From Betaproteobacteria bacterium (lineage in GTDB: Bacteria; Pseudomonadota; Gammaproteobacteria; Burkholderiales; Usitatibacteraceae), in contig JADKJU010000001.1 in the NCBI GenBank assembly GCA_016720855.1, positions 117,501 through 181,500 of the forward strand: a stretch of 64,000 nucleotides of DNA. The letters run 5' to 3'. The translations under genes and the position numbers were made by a program. Each line of letters starts with the position of its first letter. Positions within the stretch are counted from its first letter, which is position 1. Under the pieces are notes generated by a model, which worked only from the letters and a program-made list of their open reading frames with translations, was not told the DNA's origin and did not search any database. Positions 18,011-26,743 of this stretch are shown here, piece by piece.

Positions 18011-18118
18011 TGCCGGGCCGCCAATCCTGGCGCGCGATCGATTCCGCACGCCCCGGATCGGCGGGCAGCTGGGCCTCTTCTAGGCGCCGCCCTCCACGAT
18101 GGCGCGCGCCAGCCGCTC
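18009..18118 (+). repeat. 110-bp direct repeat, right copy
   Basis: Partner of 8090-8199, 106 of 110 bases identical. It holds a dead copy of the radical SAM 3' end and the true 3' end of the DUF72 gene. Confidence 0.9.
18010..18083 (+). pseudogene. Remnant of the radical SAM gene 3' end
   Basis: About 24 codons matching the end of the gene at 6035-8164, finishing in the same TAG. Relative to the intact copy it has two missense changes (Pro to Thr in RFRPPRI, Arg to Gly in QLRLF) and one silent change, as expected for a fragment free of selection. It has no start or upstream coding sequence. Confidence 0.8.
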
Positions 18119-19054
18119 GAGCGTGAGCGGCGCGGAGCCTTCCGCCTTGTGGTTCGCGATCACCCACGCTTCGTCGCCGCGCGCGACGCAGACCCTGCAG
18201 AGGCCGGCGATCGCGATGCGTGTGGCCGGATCCTCGTCCACGAGGCGATCGAAGGGGGCGTAGCGCGACTTTGCCTCCTCGTACGCAAAACCCCCGTGCA
18301 GGTTCCAGCGGATGATCATCGGCCCGGCGCCGAGCGTGGTGGCGGCCGCGGCCTGCACCTGCACCGCGGGCATGCGCGCGTGCACGCTCAGGCAAAGCCG
18401 AACGCCGGACTGCGCGAGCGCGCGCATGGTCTCCGGACCGATCAACTCCCGGTCGCGCAGTTCCACCGCGTAAAGCGGGCCGGCAGGCAGCCCTCGCAGG
18501 AATGCGCCGAGCCGCGCGGCGAAAGCCCGCGGTTCGCGCGTGGCCGCGCGGCCCTGCGGGGGAAACTGGAAGACGAGGGGCCCCGCCGACGCGCCCAGCC
18601 CGGCCAGGCAGGGGGTCACAAAGAGATCGCGGGCTGCCGCGGAATCCATGAAGTGCGGGCTGGGCTCGCGGGATTCGAAGTTGTAGGCGGCGGTCAGCGC
18701 CTGTGGCGCCTTCACGACGAAGCGGAACCCGCCGGGGACCTGCTCCCCGTAGCGGCGATACTCCCCCTCGGCGATCGGTGCGTAGAAGGTCCGGTCCAGT
18801 CCCACGGTGCGCAGCAGCGGATGACGGGCGTAGGTTGCGAGACCATCGCGCGACAGGACGCGCTCGGGAAGCGCGCGGTCGTAGACAATCCCCGCCCAGC
18901 CGGAGAACGCCCACGACGAAGTCCCGAGGCGGATGCCGGGAGGCAGCAGCGCGGAGAGGCGGCGAACTTCGTCATTGCGCGCGGCGGGGCATTCGCTGCC
19001 CGGCGCCGGGTCAGGGACCGTTGAATCGCCGAACAGGTCGAGCTGCGCGTTCAA
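18080..19054 (-). CDS. DUF72 (YecE-like) family protein
   Basis: Conserved protein of 324 residues with the (beta/alpha)8-like DUF72 pattern: RLGTSSWAFSGWAGIVYD near the N-terminus, LDRTFYAP, RFVVKAPQALT, LVFQFPP, YAVELRDRE, and a C-terminal VIANHKAEGSAP. The biochemical role of the family is not established. The N-terminal 35 residues (MNAQLDLFGDS...) precede the conserved domain. Its stop (CTA at 18080-18082 on the plus strand) overlaps the TAG of the duplicated radical SAM end, which shows the ancestral convergent neighbour. It is divergent from the indolepyruvate oxidoreductase gene. Confidence 0.88.
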   Translation of the reverse strand: MNAQLDLFGDSTVPDPAPGSECPAARNDEVRRLSALLPPGIRLGTSSWAFSGWAGIVYDRALPERVLSRDGLATYARHPLLRTVGLDRTFYAPIAEGEYRRYGEQVPGGFRFVVKAPQALTAAYNFESREPSPHFMDSAAARDLFVTPCLAGLGASAGPLVFQFPPQGRAATREPRAFAARLGAFLRGLPAGPLYAVELRDRELIGPETMRALAQSGVRLCLSVHARMPAVQVQAAAATTLGAGPMIIRWNLHGGFAYEEAKSRYAPFDRLVDEDPATRIAIAGLCRVCVARGDEAWVIANHKAEGSAPLTLERLARAIVEGGA

Positions 19055-19079
19055 CGCCGGGCGCCATCAATGGTATTCT
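19050..19079 (+). promoter_or_regulatory. Candidate sigma70 promoter for the indolepyruvate oxidoreductase gene
   Basis: TTCAAC (19050-19055) and TATTCT (19074-19079) with an 18-base spacer, 84 bases before the ATG at 19163. The -35 overlaps the first codons of the divergent DUF72 gene. Confidence 0.35.
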
Positions 19080-19162
19080 CTTGCCCCATTTGCTACCGGA
19101 GGACACAATTTTCCGGCACCGGCAACGCACTGCCCCAAAGCATCCATTTTGAGGATTCCCCG

Positions 19163-22100
19163 ATGTCCGCTGTCCCCACCTCCCTGGAAGACAAGTATAC
19201 CCGCGAGGCCGGCCGAGTCTTTCTCAGCGGCACGCAGGCGCTCGTGCGCCTGGCGATCGTGCAACGCAGCCGCGACCTTGCTGCGGGGCTCGATACGGCG
19301 GGGTTCATCTCGGGATATCGTGGCTCGCCCCTGGGCGGATTCGACCAGGCGCTGTGGAAGGCGAAGAAGCACCTTGAGTCGCACCACGTCTTCTTCACCC
19401 CGGGGGTGAACGAGGAACTCGCGGCGACGTCGGTGTGGGGTTCCCAGCAGGTGGGCCTTTTCCCGGCGTCGAAGTACGACGGCGTCTTCGCCATGTGGTA
19501 CGGCAAGGGCCCCGGCGTGGACCGCTGCGGCGACGTCTTCAAGCACGCCAACGCCGCGGGTACCGCGAAGCATGGCGGCGTCCTGCTCATCGCGGGCGAC
19601 GACCACGCGTGCAAGTCCTCGACGCTTCCGCACCAGTCGGAACACGCGTTCGACGCGGCAATGATCCCCGTGCTCTACCCGACGGGCGTGCAGGAGATCA
19701 TCGAGCTCGGGTTGCATGGATTCGCGATGTCGCGCTTCTCGGGCTGTTACGTGGCCTTCAAGACGGTCTCCGAGACGCTCGATTCCTCCGCGTCGATCGA
19801 GGTCGATCCCGCGTTCCCGGGGATCGTCCTGCCGGGTGAAATGGCGCTGCCCCCCGGAGGCATGAGCATCCGCTGGCCCGATGCCCCCATGGAGCAGGAA
19901 CTGCGGCTGCAGCGCCACAAGATCTACGCCGCGCTCGACTATTGCCGCGCAAACCGGCTCAACCGCATCACCATCGACTCTCCCAATCCGAGGCTCGGCA
20001 TCATCGCGTCGGGGAAGTCCTACCTCGATGTCCTGCAGGCGTTGGCCGATCTCGGCATCGATGAGCGCCATGCCGCCGAGATCGGGATCCGCCTTTGCAA
20101 GGTGGGAATGCCCTGGCCCCTGGAGCCCAACGGGGTGCGCGAGTTTGCCCAGGGGCTCGACGAGATCCTGGTGGTGGAGGAGAAGCGCCAGCTCATCGAG
20201 TATCAGATGAAGGAGCAGCTCTACAACTGGCGGGACGACGTGCGCCCGCGCGTCATCGGGAAGTACGACGACCATGGAGAGTGGGAGGCGAGCCGCGGCG
20301 AGTGGCTGTTGCCGGCCGCCGGCGAGCTCACGCCGGCCATGATCGCGCGCGTCATCGCGGCGCGCATCGGCAAGTTCTACACCTCGAAGATCGTCGAGGC
20401 GCGCCTCAAGTTCCTCGAGGCGAAGGAGGCCGCGCTCGCCCGCCCGCGCCCGAAGGCCGCGCGCATCCCCTATTTCTGCTCCGGCTGCCCGCACAACACC
20501 TCGACGCGCGTGCCCGAAGGCTCGCAGGCGCTGGCCGGCATCGGCTGCCATTACATGGCCATCTGGATTCGTCCCGAGCAGACGATGACCTTCACGCAGA
20601 TGGGAGGCGAGGGCGCGCCGTGGATCGGCATCCAGCCGTTCACCGGGATGAAGCACGTGTTCGCGAACCTTGGCGACGGCACGTACTCCCACTCGGGCCT
20701 CCTCGCCATTCGCGCCGCGGTCGGCGCGAACGTGAACATGACGTACAAGATCCTCTTCAATGACGCGGTCGCCATGACGGGCGGGCAGCCCCTCGACTGC
20801 GCGCTGACCGTCCCGATGGTCACGCGGCAGGTTGCCGCGGCCGGGGTCGGGCGCATCGTCATCGTGACCGACGAACCGGAGAAATACCGCGCGGTGGGCG
20901 ACCTGGCAGCCGGGACCACGATCCATCACCGCGACGAGCTGGACGAGGTGCAGCGGATGCTGCGCGACATCCCCGGCGTCACTGTGCTCGTGTACGACCA
21001 GACCTGTGCCGCCGAGAAGCGACGCCGCCGCAAGCGCGGCACCTACCCAGACCCGGCCCGGCGCGTGATGATCAACGAGCGTGTCTGCGAGGGATGCGGC
21101 GATTGCGGCGAAAAGTCCAACTGCCTTTCCATCGTCCCGGTCGAGACCGAGTTCGGCCGCAAGCGGGCCATCGACCAGAGCAGCTGCAACAAGGATTTCT
21201 CCTGCGTGAAGGGCTTCTGTCCCAGCTTCGTGACGGTGGAAGGAGGCAGCCTTCGCAAGCGAAAGGCCGTGGCACGCGAGGAGCCCTGGGCGCTGCCCGA
21301 ACCGGTGCTTCCGGCTCTCGATCAGCCATGGGGAATCCTCGTGACCGGCGTTGGCGGCACCGGGGTGGTCACGATCGGCGCGCTGCTCGGCATGGCGGCA
21401 CACCTCGAGGGCAAGGGCGCCACGGTCCTCGACATGACGGGGCTCGCCCAGAAGGGCGGCTCGGTCTACTCGCACATCCGCATTGCGGCTAGGCCCGGGG
21501 ACATCCACGCCGTGCGCATCGCGGCCGGGGAAGCCCGCGCCGTCATCGGGTGCGACATGATCGTCGCCGCCTCGGACGAGGCCATCGCGAAGATGCAGTC
21601 CGGGAAGACCCGCGCCGTCGTCAACGTGGATGTTTCGCCCACGGGCGAGTTCACGAAGGATCCGGACCTCAGGGTACCCCGCGACGACATGGCCGACGCG
21701 ATCCGCGAGGCGTGCGGCGCCGGAGCGACCGACTTCGTCGCGGCCGGGGACCTTGCAACCTCGCTCCTGGGCGACTCGATCGCGACCAATCTTTTCATGG
21801 TGGGCTTCGCCTGGCAGCGCGGCCTGGTGCCGCTGGGGCGCGTGGCCATCGTGGAGGCTATCGAGTTGAACGGCGCCGCCGTGGAATCGAACCGGGCTGC
21901 GTTCGAATGGGGGCGCCGCGCGGCCGTCGATCTCGCTTCAGTTGGCAAGGCAGCGGCGCCCGCCGACGAGGACCCGGAAAGCCGGCGCGTTTCCGCGGAT
22001 ATCGAGGAGGCGATCGCGCTCCGCTGCAAGGAGCTGGTGAAGTACCAGGACGAGGCCTATGCCGCGCGCTATGGGGAGCGTGTCAGGCGCATACGCGAGG

Positions 22101-22681
22101 CCGAGTCGGGCAGCGTTCCCGGTTCGACTGCGCTGTCTGCGGCGGTCGCGCGCTACCTGTACAAGCTCATGGCCTGCAAGGACGAGTACGAGGTGGCACG
22201 GCTGCACACTGACGGCGAATTCCTCGCCCGCGTGGCGAGCCGGTTCGAGGGGGACTACCGGGTACGCGTCCACCTGGCGCCGCCCTTGTGGTCGAAGATG
22301 GACCCCGCGACCGGAGAGCCCCGCAAGCGAAGCTATGGCCCGTGGATGTTCAAGGCCATGGCCGTGCTCGCCCGGTTCAAGGGGCTGCGCGGTACGGCAC
22401 TCGATCCATTCGGGTATTCGCAGGAGCGGCGCGAGGAGCGGCGGCTCCTCGCGGACTACGAGGCCGTGCTGGACGAGATAGTCGAACGTCTTTCCCCGGA
22501 GACGATCGCCACCGCCGTCGATCTCGCCTGCCTGCCGGAACACATCCGCGGGTTCGGCCCGGTGAAGGCGCGCCACATGGCTCAGGTCGCCGAGCGACGG
22601 ACAGCGCTGCTCGCGCAGCTTCGGGACCCCGCGCAGGCCGCGGCACGAAACGCGGCGATCACGGTCAAGGCCGCGGCCTGA
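19163..22681 (+). CDS. Indolepyruvate ferredoxin oxidoreductase, single-chain type
   Basis: Thiamine-diphosphate enzyme that oxidatively decarboxylates aryl- or branched-chain 2-oxo acids to acyl-CoA with ferredoxin as acceptor. At 1172 residues it is the fused bacterial form, with alpha- and beta-like parts in one chain. Start at 19163 is chosen for GAGG eight bases upstream; the in-frame ATG at 19070 has no such site. Seen in order: an N-terminal SGYRGSPLGGFD region, CSGCPHNTSTRVPEG, the TPP-binding part with GEGAPWIG and GDGTYSHSG, a cysteine cluster for iron-sulfur (CEGCGDCGEKSNC, later CNKDFSCVKGFC), then the gamma-like domain VTGVGGTGVVTIGALLG and MTGLAQKGG, and a C-terminal helical domain. 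It stands alone, followed by a convergent gene three bases away. Confidence 0.93.
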   Translation: MSAVPTSLEDKYTREAGRVFLSGTQALVRLAIVQRSRDLAAGLDTAGFISGYRGSPLGGFDQALWKAKKHLESHHVFFTPGVNEELAATSVWGSQQVGLFPASKYDGVFAMWYGKGPGVDRCGDVFKHANAAGTAKHGGVLLIAGDDHACKSSTLPHQSEHAFDAAMIPVLYPTGVQEIIELGLHGFAMSRFSGCYVAFKTVSETLDSSASIEVDPAFPGIVLPGEMALPPGGMSIRWPDAPMEQELRLQRHKIYAALDYCRANRLNRITIDSPNPRLGIIASGKSYLDVLQALADLGIDERHAAEIGIRLCKVGMPWPLEPNGVREFAQGLDEILVVEEKRQLIEYQMKEQLYNWRDDVRPRVIGKYDDHGEWEASRGEWLLPAAGELTPAMIARVIAARIGKFYTSKIVEARLKFLEAKEAALARPRPKAARIPYFCSGCPHNTSTRVPEGSQALAGIGCHYMAIWIRPEQTMTFTQMGGEGAPWIGIQPFTGMKHVFANLGDGTYSHSGLLAIRAAVGANVNMTYKILFNDAVAMTGGQPLDCALTVPMVTRQVAAAGVGRIVIVTDEPEKYRAVGDLAAGTTIHHRDELDEVQRMLRDIPGVTVLVYDQTCAAEKRRRRKRGTYPDPARRVMINERVCEGCGDCGEKSNCLSIVPVETEFGRKRAIDQSSCNKDFSCVKGFCPSFVTVEGGSLRKRKAVAREEPWALPEPVLPALDQPWGILVTGVGGTGVVTIGALLGMAAHLEGKGATVLDMTGLAQKGGSVYSHIRIAARPGDIHAVRIAAGEARAVIGCDMIVAASDEAIAKMQSGKTRAVVNVDVSPTGEFTKDPDLRVPRDDMADAIREACGAGATDFVAAGDLATSLLGDSIATNLFMVGFAWQRGLVPLGRVAIVEAIELNGAAVESNRAAFEWGRRAAVDLASVGKAAAPADEDPESRRVSADIEEAIALRCKELVKYQDEAYAARYGERVRRIREAESGSVPGSTALSAAVARYLYKLMACKDEYEVARLHTDGEFLARVASRFEGDYRVRVHLAPPLWSKMDPATGEPRKRSYGPWMFKAMAVLARFKGLRGTALDPFGYSQERREERRLLADYEAVLDEIVERLSPETIATAVDLACLPEHIRGFGPVKARHMAQVAERRTALLAQLRDPAQAAARNAAITVKAAA

Positions 22682-22684
22682 CTT

Positions 22685-23626
22685 TCAGGGCCGTGCGAGC
22701 CCCGGCCAGGCCAGCGTATATCGGCCCGGGTCCAGCACGAGTCGTCCTTCCATCCCGAAGGGCAGGGTGAGCTTCCTCGCGACATGGCCGAAAGGCAGGC
22801 CCTCCAGGACCGGGCAAGGGGCGATCGCGCGAAGGCATTCGACCGCCTCTGCCATGGCGTACGCATAGCGTCCCGGATTCTGCGGGACGCAGTCCGTGAA
22901 ATCCCCCAGCAGGATGGCGCCCTGCCGCACGAGGATTCCCGCATGGTGGAGCTGGAGGAACATCCGCTCGATGGCGTAGGGCTCCTCGGCGATTTCCTCC
23001 AGGCAAAGCAGGCCACCGTCGATCTCGGGAAGGTAGGGCGTGCCGACGAGGTGGGCAATCAACGAGAGATTGCCGCCCCAGATCGGCCCGCTGATCACGG
23101 CCGGCGGGAGACCATGCTCGAAGGAGACGGTCTGCGAATCCTGCGCTCCCCACAGCGTCGCACTGAAATGGTGGAGCATGAATTCGTCGGGTTCGCCATC
23201 GCCGAAGTCGCTCGTGATCATGGGGCCGTGGATCGTGGCGAGTTCCCCGAGCGCGAGCGCCGCGCAGTTGAAGGCGGTGAAGTCGCTGAAGCCCGCGAAC
23301 ACCTTCCTGCTTGCTCCCACTCGCACCCAGTCGATCGCCGGGAGGAGCCGCGTGAAGCCGTAGCCTCCGCGTGCCGCCAGCATCAAGTCGATGGACGGAT
23401 CGTCCAGCAGGTTGTGGAATCCCTCGATTCGCTCCTCGTCGGTTCCGGCGAAATAACGCCACTGCCTGCGAGCCTGTCCGGCGACGACGACCCGGTGTCC
23501 CATCGCCTCCAGCCGGGCAATGCCTTCGTCGAGTCGGGCGGGATCCGTGCTGCCCGACGGCGCGAACACGCCGATGGTGGCGTGCGCGGCCGGGGGCCGC
23601 GGCCTGCGCGGCGGTGAATCAGCCAC
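22685..23626 (-). CDS. ldcA: LD-carboxypeptidase (muramoyltetrapeptide carboxypeptidase)
   Basis: Serine peptidase of family S66, 313 residues, that removes the terminal D-alanine from murein tetrapeptides during cell-wall recycling in the cytoplasm. The catalytic triad can be placed: Ser114 in GFSDFTAF, Glu210 in LCLEEIAEEP, His281 in PFGHVARK. The N-terminal IGVFAPSG and LAARGGYGFTRLLP are family hallmarks. The start is GTG at 23626, giving an 8-base overlap with the end of the VOC gene, so the two are probably co-transcribed. No signal peptide, as expected. Confidence 0.93.
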   Translation of the reverse strand: MADSPPRRPRPPAAHATIGVFAPSGSTDPARLDEGIARLEAMGHRVVVAGQARRQWRYFAGTDEERIEGFHNLLDDPSIDLMLAARGGYGFTRLLPAIDWVRVGASRKVFAGFSDFTAFNCAALALGELATIHGPMITSDFGDGEPDEFMLHHFSATLWGAQDSQTVSFEHGLPPAVISGPIWGGNLSLIAHLVGTPYLPEIDGGLLCLEEIAEEPYAIERMFLQLHHAGILVRQGAILLGDFTDCVPQNPGRYAYAMAEAVECLRAIAPCPVLEGLPFGHVARKLTLPFGMEGRLVLDPGRYTLAWPGLARP

Positions 23627-23996
23627 GGTTGCGGTTCAGCTCTTCGAAGGCGAAGAGATTGCCGTCGGGATCGCGAACCACGAACCAGCGTGTGCCGCGC
23701 TCGCTCACGCACGGTGAGACCACGACATGGTCCCCGGCGGGCAGTGTGTCGAAGCGCTTGTCGATGTCGTGGATATCGAGGTGGACCGCCGGACGGGACG
23801 GGGAAGCCGTCGCGGGATACCGGGAACGCTCGGCCAGGACCACCTTGATCGCGCCTCCGGAAAGGACTGCTCCGCGGCCCGACGCGGGCTCGCCCCAGGT
23901 CGAGACCACGGACCACCCGAGCGTGTCCCGGTAGAAGGCGAGGGACCGATCGAAATCAGCAGGCTGGATATGCAGGTGGTCGAAGCGGTCGATCAT
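23619..23996 (-). CDS. VOC-family (glyoxalase/bleomycin resistance-like) protein
   Basis: Protein of 125 residues with the paired beta-alpha-beta-beta-beta units of the vicinal oxygen chelate fold: FDHLHIQPADFDRSLAFYRD at the N-terminus and VVRDPDGNLFAFEE at the C-terminus. Candidate metal ligands are the first-module histidine, His in VHLDIHD and the final Glu. The ATG at 23996 is preferred because the family motif starts immediately after it. It overlaps the LD-carboxypeptidase start, but a functional link is not evident. The substrate is unknown. Confidence 0.85.
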   Translation of the reverse strand: MIDRFDHLHIQPADFDRSLAFYRDTLGWSVVSTWGEPASGRGAVLSGGAIKVVLAERSRYPATASPSRPAVHLDIHDIDKRFDTLPAGDHVVVSPCVSERGTRWFVVRDPDGNLFAFEELNRNRG

Positions 23997-24009
23997 GGAT
24001 TCCGGGATG

Positions 24010-26286
24010 CTAGCCGCGCTGCGCCAGCGCATCGACGACGGCAACTGCCGTCATGTTGATGATACGCCGGACACTCGCCGTCGGCGTGAGGATGTGCGCC
24101 GGCTTCGACGCGCCGAGGAGGATCGGGCCGATGGTGATGCCGTCGCCCGCGGCGGTCTTCAGGAGGTTGAAGGCGATGTTCGCGGCGTCCAGCGTCGGCA
24201 TGATGAGCAGGTTGGCTTCCCCCTTGAGCTGCGAATGCGGGAAGGCGGCCTGCCGCACTTCCTCGGAAATCGCCGCGTCGCCGTGCATCTCCCCGTCGAT
24301 CTCCAGGTCCGGCATCCGCTCGCGGATGAGCGCGAGCGCGGCGCGCATCTTGGCCGCCGAGGGTGCGTCGCTCGTGCCGAAGCTCGAGTGCGAGAGCAGG
24401 GCCGCGCGCGGCACGAGGCCGAAGCGCCGGATCTCCTCCGTGGCGAGCTGGGTCATCTCGGCGAGCTGCTCCGGGCTGGGGTTGTCGTTCACGTACGTGT
24501 CGCAGATGAAAACCGTGCGCCGCGGCAGCATCAGGATGTTCATGGCGTAGTAGTTCTTCACGCCCTGCCGCAGGCCGATCACCTGGTCCACGTAGTGCAG
24601 GTGCAGTTCGTGCGTGCCGAAGGTGCCGCAGATCATTCCGTCGGCCTCGCCCTTGTGCATCATCATCGCGCCGATGAGCGTGTGGCGGCGGCGCATCTCG
24701 ATCTTCGCGTAGGGGACCGAGACGCCGCGGCGCTCCGTGAGGCGGTGGTACTCCGTCCAGTAGTCCCGGTAACGTGCGTCCCACTCCGGATTCACGACGT
24801 CGAAGTGCTCGCCTGCGTTCAGCCGGAGGCCGAAACGCTCGATGCGCTTCTCGAGCACCGCCGGCCTTCCCACCAGGATGGGGCGGGCCAGCTTCTCGTC
24901 CACCACCACCTGCACCGCGCGCAGGATCCGTTCGTCTTCGCCCTCCGCGTACACGATCCGCTTCGGGGACGCCTTCGCCGCGGCGAAGATGGGCCGCATG
25001 ATGTGCCCGGACTGGTACACGAACTCGTTCAGGCGCTGGACGTAGGCCTCGAAATCGGGAATCGGGCTCGTCGCCACGCCGCTTTCCATCGCTGCCCTGG
25101 CGACGGCCGGGGCGATCTTCACGATGAGCCGCGGATCGAAGGGCTTGGGAATGAGGTATTCGCGACCGAAGCTCATCTGCTCCTGCTGGTAGGCCATCGC
25201 CACCACGTCGGACTGCTCGGCCATCGCGAGGTCGGCGATCGCGTTCACCGCGGCGAGCTTCATCGGCTCGTTGATCGTCGTGGCGCCCACGTCGAGCGCG
25301 CCGCGGAAGATGAACGGAAAGCACAGCACGTTGTTCACCTGGTTCGGGTAGTCGGAGCGGCCGGTGGCGATGATCGCGTCGTCGCGCACGGCCTTCACGT
25401 CGGCCGGCAGGATCTCGGGCTCGGGGTTGGCCAGCGCGAAGACGAGCGGATTGGCCGCCATGCGCTGCACCATGTCGGGCTTGAGGACGCCGCCGGCCGA
25501 AAGCCCCAGGAACACGTCGGCCTCGCCGATGATGTCGCCGAGCGTGCGCGCATCGGTCTTCTTCGCATAGCGCGCCTTGTTCTCGTCCATGAGTTCCCTG
25601 CGGCCCTCGAAGACCACGCCCGCGATGTCGGAGACCCAGATGTTCTCGAGCTTCACGCCCAGCGCAACGAGCATGTCGAGGCACGAGAGGGCGGCGGCGC
25701 CCGCGCCGGACACCGCGAGCTTCACCTCGCCGACATTCTTGCCCACCACGCGAAGCCCGTTCAGGATCGCCGCGCCCACGATGATGGCCGTGCCGTGCTG
25801 GTCGTCGTGGAAGACGGGAATCCTGAGCCGCTCGCGCAGCTTTCGCTCGATGTAGAAGCACTCGGGGGCCTTGATGTCCTCGAGGTTGATGCCGCCGAAC
25901 GTCGGCTCGAGCGCGGCGATGACCTCGATCAGGCGGTCCGGGTCGAGCTCGTTCAGCTCGATGTCGAAGACGTCGATGTCGGCGAATTTCTTGAAGAGAA
26001 CCCCCTTGCCCTCCATCACGGGCTTCGCGGCGAGTGGGCCGATGTTGCCCAGTCCCAGCACTGCCGTGCCGTTGGTGACGACTCCGACCAGGTTGCCGCG
26101 GGCGGTGAGGTGGCGAGCCTCGGCGGGGTTTTCCCTGATGGCTTCGCAGGCGAATGCCACGCCCGGGGAATAGGCGAGGGCGAGGTCGCGCTGGGTGGCC
26201 AGGGGCTTGGTTGGGGCGATCTCGATCTTGCCGGGCCGCGGGAAGCGGTGATAGTCGAGGGCGCTTTTCTTGAGGTCGTCGAGCAT
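24010..26286 (-). CDS. maeB: NADP-dependent malic enzyme with phosphotransacetylase-like domain
   Basis: Oxidative decarboxylation of malate to pyruvate with NADP+, an anaplerotic and NADPH-supplying step. The 758 residues are the normal MaeB length: malic N-domain (LALAYSPGVAFACE), NAD-binding domain (VSGAGAAALSCLDML), and from about residue 430 a phosphate acetyltransferase-like domain (KRIVYAEGEDERIL; IGAMMMHKGEADGMICG) that acts as an allosteric acetyl-CoA-sensing part in MaeB enzymes. Substrate residues lie in ECFYIERKLRE and FHDDQHGTA. A TG-C-TAGACT extended -10 lies near 26323-26331 on the minus strand. It is divergent from arsR. Confidence 0.95.
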   Translation of the reverse strand: MLDDLKKSALDYHRFPRPGKIEIAPTKPLATQRDLALAYSPGVAFACEAIRENPAEARHLTARGNLVGVVTNGTAVLGLGNIGPLAAKPVMEGKGVLFKKFADIDVFDIELNELDPDRLIEVIAALEPTFGGINLEDIKAPECFYIERKLRERLRIPVFHDDQHGTAIIVGAAILNGLRVVGKNVGEVKLAVSGAGAAALSCLDMLVALGVKLENIWVSDIAGVVFEGRRELMDENKARYAKKTDARTLGDIIGEADVFLGLSAGGVLKPDMVQRMAANPLVFALANPEPEILPADVKAVRDDAIIATGRSDYPNQVNNVLCFPFIFRGALDVGATTINEPMKLAAVNAIADLAMAEQSDVVAMAYQQEQMSFGREYLIPKPFDPRLIVKIAPAVARAAMESGVATSPIPDFEAYVQRLNEFVYQSGHIMRPIFAAAKASPKRIVYAEGEDERILRAVQVVVDEKLARPILVGRPAVLEKRIERFGLRLNAGEHFDVVNPEWDARYRDYWTEYHRLTERRGVSVPYAKIEMRRRHTLIGAMMMHKGEADGMICGTFGTHELHLHYVDQVIGLRQGVKNYYAMNILMLPRRTVFICDTYVNDNPSPEQLAEMTQLATEEIRRFGLVPRAALLSHSSFGTSDAPSAAKMRAALALIRERMPDLEIDGEMHGDAAISEEVRQAAFPHSQLKGEANLLIMPTLDAANIAFNLLKTAAGDGITIGPILLGASKPAHILTPTASVRRIINMTAVAVVDALAQRG

Positions 26287-26360
26287 GGCGCTAAGCCCTT
26301 GAGCGGAAGGGAGTTTGTGCGAAGTCTAGCATGGCGGCCCGGCACCAGCGCGCGCGGCGC

Positions 26361-26396
26361 TTGACGAAACGAGTCGATATGACTAAACATATCGAC
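26361..26396 (+). promoter_or_regulatory. arsR promoter with overlapping palindromic operator
   Basis: TTGACG (26361-26366) is followed after 17 bases by a weak -10 TAAACA (26384-26389). Overlapping it is a perfect inverted repeat, GTCGATATG (26373-26381), six bases, CATATCGAC (26388-26396). It lies 35 bases before the arsR ATG and within the maeB-arsR divergent region, a textbook position for autorepression. Confidence 0.7.
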
Positions 26397-26431
26397 ATGA
26401 CTGGAGACGTCGGAATCACGCGAGGCCACCG

Positions 26432-26743
26432 ATGAACCGGAACTACCTGCGGGCCATCCCGCGCGAATGGCGCAACCTCTCGCTCGTGTTCGCCGCCCTG
26501 GGCGACGAGCATCGCCAGCGGATACTCCTCACGTTCGAGCCGGGCGAGCGCCTGAACGTGGGTAGCATTGTCGAGGTATCGACGCTGTCGCGCACCACGG
26601 TGTCCCATCACCTCAGGGTGTTGCGCGAGGCGGGCGTGCTCCGGTCGGAGAAGATCGGCAAGGAGGTGTGGTTCTGGCTGGACAAGGAGTTTCTCCTGTC
26701 GGCACTGGGCGCCGTGCGCGACTACCTGAAGGACAAGGCGTGA
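26432..26743 (+). CDS. ArsR-family winged-helix transcriptional regulator
   Basis: Small DNA-binding repressor of 103 residues. The winged helix is seen in FAALGDEHRQRILLTF, then LSRTTVSHHLRVLREAGVL (recognition helix) and SEKIGKEVWFWL (wing). It contains no cysteine at all, so it lacks the ELCVCD metal site of arsenic- or cadmium-sensing members and must sense something else. Its stop overlaps the GTG start of the amidohydrolase, so the two are translationally coupled. The palindrome just upstream is its likely operator. Confidence 0.92.
   Translation: MNRNYLRAIPREWRNLSLVFAALGDEHRQRILLTFEPGERLNVGSIVEVSTLSRTTVSHHLRVLREAGVLRSEKIGKEVWFWLDKEFLLSALGAVRDYLKDKA

Noticed and set aside
19067..21508. 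Minus-strand open frame opposite the indolepyruvate oxidoreductase
   Set aside because: Shadow of a clearly homologous enzyme; no motif of its own.
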